A stretch of DNA of 64,000 nucleotides from Neurospora intermedia (lineage: Eukaryota; Ascomycota; Sordariomycetes; Sordariales; Sordariaceae), in the NCBI GenBank assembly GCA_037102815.1, contig BTPP01000004.1:2232001-2296000 (forward strand), read 5' to 3'. The notes under the pieces are model-generated. The model was not told where the DNA came from. It made no database searches and saw only the letters and a list, made by a program, of their open reading frames with translations. The position numbers and the translations under genes were made by a program. Below are positions 62,296 through 64,000 of the stretch, piece after piece. Positions within the stretch are counted from its first letter, which is position 1; each line of letters starts with the position of its first letter.

Positions 62296-64000
62296 TCACC
62301 TTCTCCTGGCACTCGATCTAACACCTTTCCTAGCCATCGCTGGGTTTGCCCTCTCTCTTCTCCTCGTCACTGGCGGCGCTGATAATGTGGCAGTAGCATT
62401 CGCAACAGCAGCAGTAACAGCAGCGGCAGCAACATTCTTACTGCTACTGGCGCCGTCCTCTACTGCTATTTCCGCAGTTACTAGCGGAACAGGGACATGG
62501 TTAGGAGATGTCGCCGTAATGGTATCTGCCTCATCGACATCAAACTCGAGGTCCTTGAGGGCCTCATCGTCCATATCCGTCAACTCCTCACTTAGACTTC
62601 GCACCGCCTCTCTGCCAGGCCACTGTTCTTCGACGACTGATGTACCTTCGATCTGGAAGCCGTGGAGGTAGGTGGGCACGCCGCCCTCTGTGAGGATGTT
62701 GGTGGTCGGGTCGCGGCCGAAGCTTCCATTCGACTGAGGTGGTGTGAGAGGCCCAGACTGTTGAGGGTGCGATAGCTGGGGAACATTGGCGCGGTCGGGA
62801 CCTTCGCCGGGTAAAGAGGGCGGAGTGCCAGAGTCTTTGGCGGGTCCATCAGGCAGCTGAAGCTGTTGGGAGTCTTCCTTGCGATTTTCCTTCTCTTCTT
62901 CGCCAGCGACTGACTGGCTTGTTGATAGTGTGTTATTGGATTTTGGTGCAGCGTCGACCTCTGATGTGTTTACCTCTATGCTGCCCACACCCGCCTTCTG
63001 TTGGGAGGTATCGACGTTCATCTCATCCGATTCACCGTTGGAATCAACGTTAGCGTCCGCTTTACCGTCCCCGTCTTCGTCACCCTCCCCATCTGCTTCG
63101 CCGTCGCTCTGATCGGCGACGATGATCTGCCCGCCCTCTTCTGGAGCATCAGCCATTTCAACGTCCTCAGCCGCGACACCGTCATGGCTGGACACAGTGA
63201 TTGTGGGTTGCCTGACTTCTAGGCTTGCATCGAGCATGCCTTCTAGTTCTTGATGGAGAGCATCGTAGGGTTTGCTGCAGATATCCGCCTCTGCTTGCAA
63301 TGCTGCTTCGAGATATGGCTGAACTTGCCTTAATATCCTCTTGCCCATCTGCTTGCATTTCTTCACTTCAGCATTGGCGCCGGGTTTCGTCGGTGAAGCA
63401 TACGATGGTTCGACAATTTGGTCTAGACCCGCATGCGGGTTCATTGCAGAGTTGATCTCGGCACTAATGACTTGGCAAAGATCGTGGGTGAACTGCAAGG
63501 TTGTGGTGTAGTAGCGCTTCTCCATTTTGTCCTGCAACTCGGACAAGCCCTTCGCAAAGACGTCCCTATCTGACCTATTCCCGTTAGCACAAGGTTGTTC
63601 GTGACAAGAGTGGCGGTTTTTCGAGACGTACTGGATGGCCTTCTGGAGAGCCGGTATCAGCATCTCATAGACGGGGAAATAGCAGCTGTCCACGAAATCG
63701 CGTTCCATCTCGGCAGCTTCAAGCTTGCTAGCCTCGCGCTGCACGATCTCTTCTGACAAGGCCTTGAGGTGTTCAAGGTCTTTCAATAATGTTCGCGCAA
63801 ACTCAATTCTTCTAGCCAACCGTGTCTTGCCCGATGGTCCCATAGCTGCGAAGTTCCGCCTCGTCAACTCCATGGATGAGAATGTCTCCATCTGGAGCTG
63901 GAGACGTTTCAGAAGAGCAGCACCCCTACGGGCTTCACGCTTAAGAGTCCAATATCGACATGCTTCGGCAACGAAGTCCTTCCTCTTCAGGATAGGGAAG
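62296..64000 (-). CDS. Nto1/BRPF-like chromatin protein, C-terminal part (partial)
   Basis: The gene runs off the right edge; visible exons are 64,000-63,632 and 63,574-62,296, about 549 residues, ending ...RSSARRR. The visible start reads FPILKRKDFVAEACRYWTLK, then REARRGAALLKRLQL. This is the conserved segment after the PHD fingers in Nto1/BRPF/Jade proteins, scaffolds of MYST histone acetyltransferase complexes (NuA3 in yeast). A helical stretch follows, then a long acidic Ser/Asp/Glu region (GEADGEGDEDGDG) and a basic tail (RRRERANPAMARKG). The 57-bp intron (63,631-63,575) has a GTACGT donor and a GCTAAC branch point, and its length is a multiple of three without a stop. The PHD fingers themselves lie outside the window, so the family call rests on one motif block. 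Confidence 0.7.
   Translation of the reverse strand, partial: FPILKRKDFVAEACRYWTLKREARRGAALLKRLQLQMETFSSMELTRRNFAAMGPSGKTRLARRIEFARTLLKDLEHLKALSEEIVQREASKLEAAEMERDFVDSCYFPVYEMLIPALQKAIQYVSKNRHSCHEQPCANGNRSDRDVFAKGLSELQDKMEKRYYTTTLQFTHDLCQVISAEINSAMNPHAGLDQIVEPSYASPTKPGANAEVKKCKQMGKRILRQVQPYLEAALQAEADICSKPYDALHQELEGMLDASLEVRQPTITVSSHDGVAAEDVEMADAPEEGGQIIVADQSDGEADGEGDEDGDGKADANVDSNGESDEMNVDTSQQKAGVGSIEVNTSEVDAAPKSNNTLSTSQSVAGEEEKENRKEDSQQLQLPDGPAKDSGTPPSLPGEGPDRANVPQLSHPQQSGPLTPPQSNGSFGRDPTTNILTEGGVPTYLHGFQIEGTSVVEEQWPGREAVRSLSEELTDMDDEALKDLEFDVDEADTITATSPNHVPVPLVTAEIAVEDGASSSKNVAAAAVTAAVANATATLSAPPVTRRRERANPAMARKGVRSSARRR

Overview
The window looks like a filamentous ascomycete, most likely Neurospora crassa or a very close relative. 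The genes have short introns with GTAAGT/GTATGT-type donors and GCTAAC-like branch points. Several proteins (Pfs2, PP1, G-gamma GNG-1, eIF3a, Rpb6) read as Sordariales orthologues. A 27-kb block carries the signature of repeat-induced point mutation (RIP), which is best known from Neurospora. The species is inferred, not proven.

Bases 1-33,080 are ordinary euchromatin. In order: a DGAT1-type acyltransferase (-); Pfs2, the WD40 subunit of the mRNA 3'-end processing machinery (+); a TFIIIA-like multi-zinc-finger protein (-); Rpb6, the shared RNA polymerase subunit (+); a secreted double-WSC-domain protein (-); eIF3a (-), whose first coding exon is only the ATG; the heterotrimeric G-protein gamma subunit (+); a SelW/Rdx-like redox protein with a low-complexity tail (+); and the PP1 catalytic subunit (-). 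Intergenic gaps are long (0.5-4.6 kb), and no convincing extra gene is visible in them. Each gene has its own promoter, and there are no operons. Four of the genes (Pfs2, TFIIIA-like, Rpb6, eIF3a) belong to core gene expression, but nothing shows they are co-regulated.

Bases about 33,080-60,300 are an AT-rich island. CpA/TpG is nearly absent, CpG is kept, and reading frames are broken mainly by TAA/TAG in place of CAA/CAG. Two structurally complete Ty3/gypsy LTR retrotransposon relics can be delimited to the base. Element A is 42,455-50,456 (8,002 bp, 258-bp LTRs, TSD TTTAC). Element B is 50,551-58,835 (8,285 bp, 233-bp LTRs, TSD ATATT). Both lie on the minus strand, about 95 bp apart. Relics of the gag zinc knuckle, RT, RNase H and integrase can be read in each, and a protease motif in A. 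The LTR pairs differ only by transitions. Left of them (33.1-42.4 kb) lie older mutated coding relics that I could not identify, one on each strand, plus fold-back-like repeats, an A-rich strand-skewed tract and a RIP-resistant poly-C tract. The island is probably H3K9me3/DNA-methylated constitutive heterochromatin.

Bases 60,300-64,000 return to normal composition and hold the C-terminal part of an Nto1/BRPF-like chromatin protein (-) running off the right edge. No tRNA, rRNA or CRISPR array was recognised.
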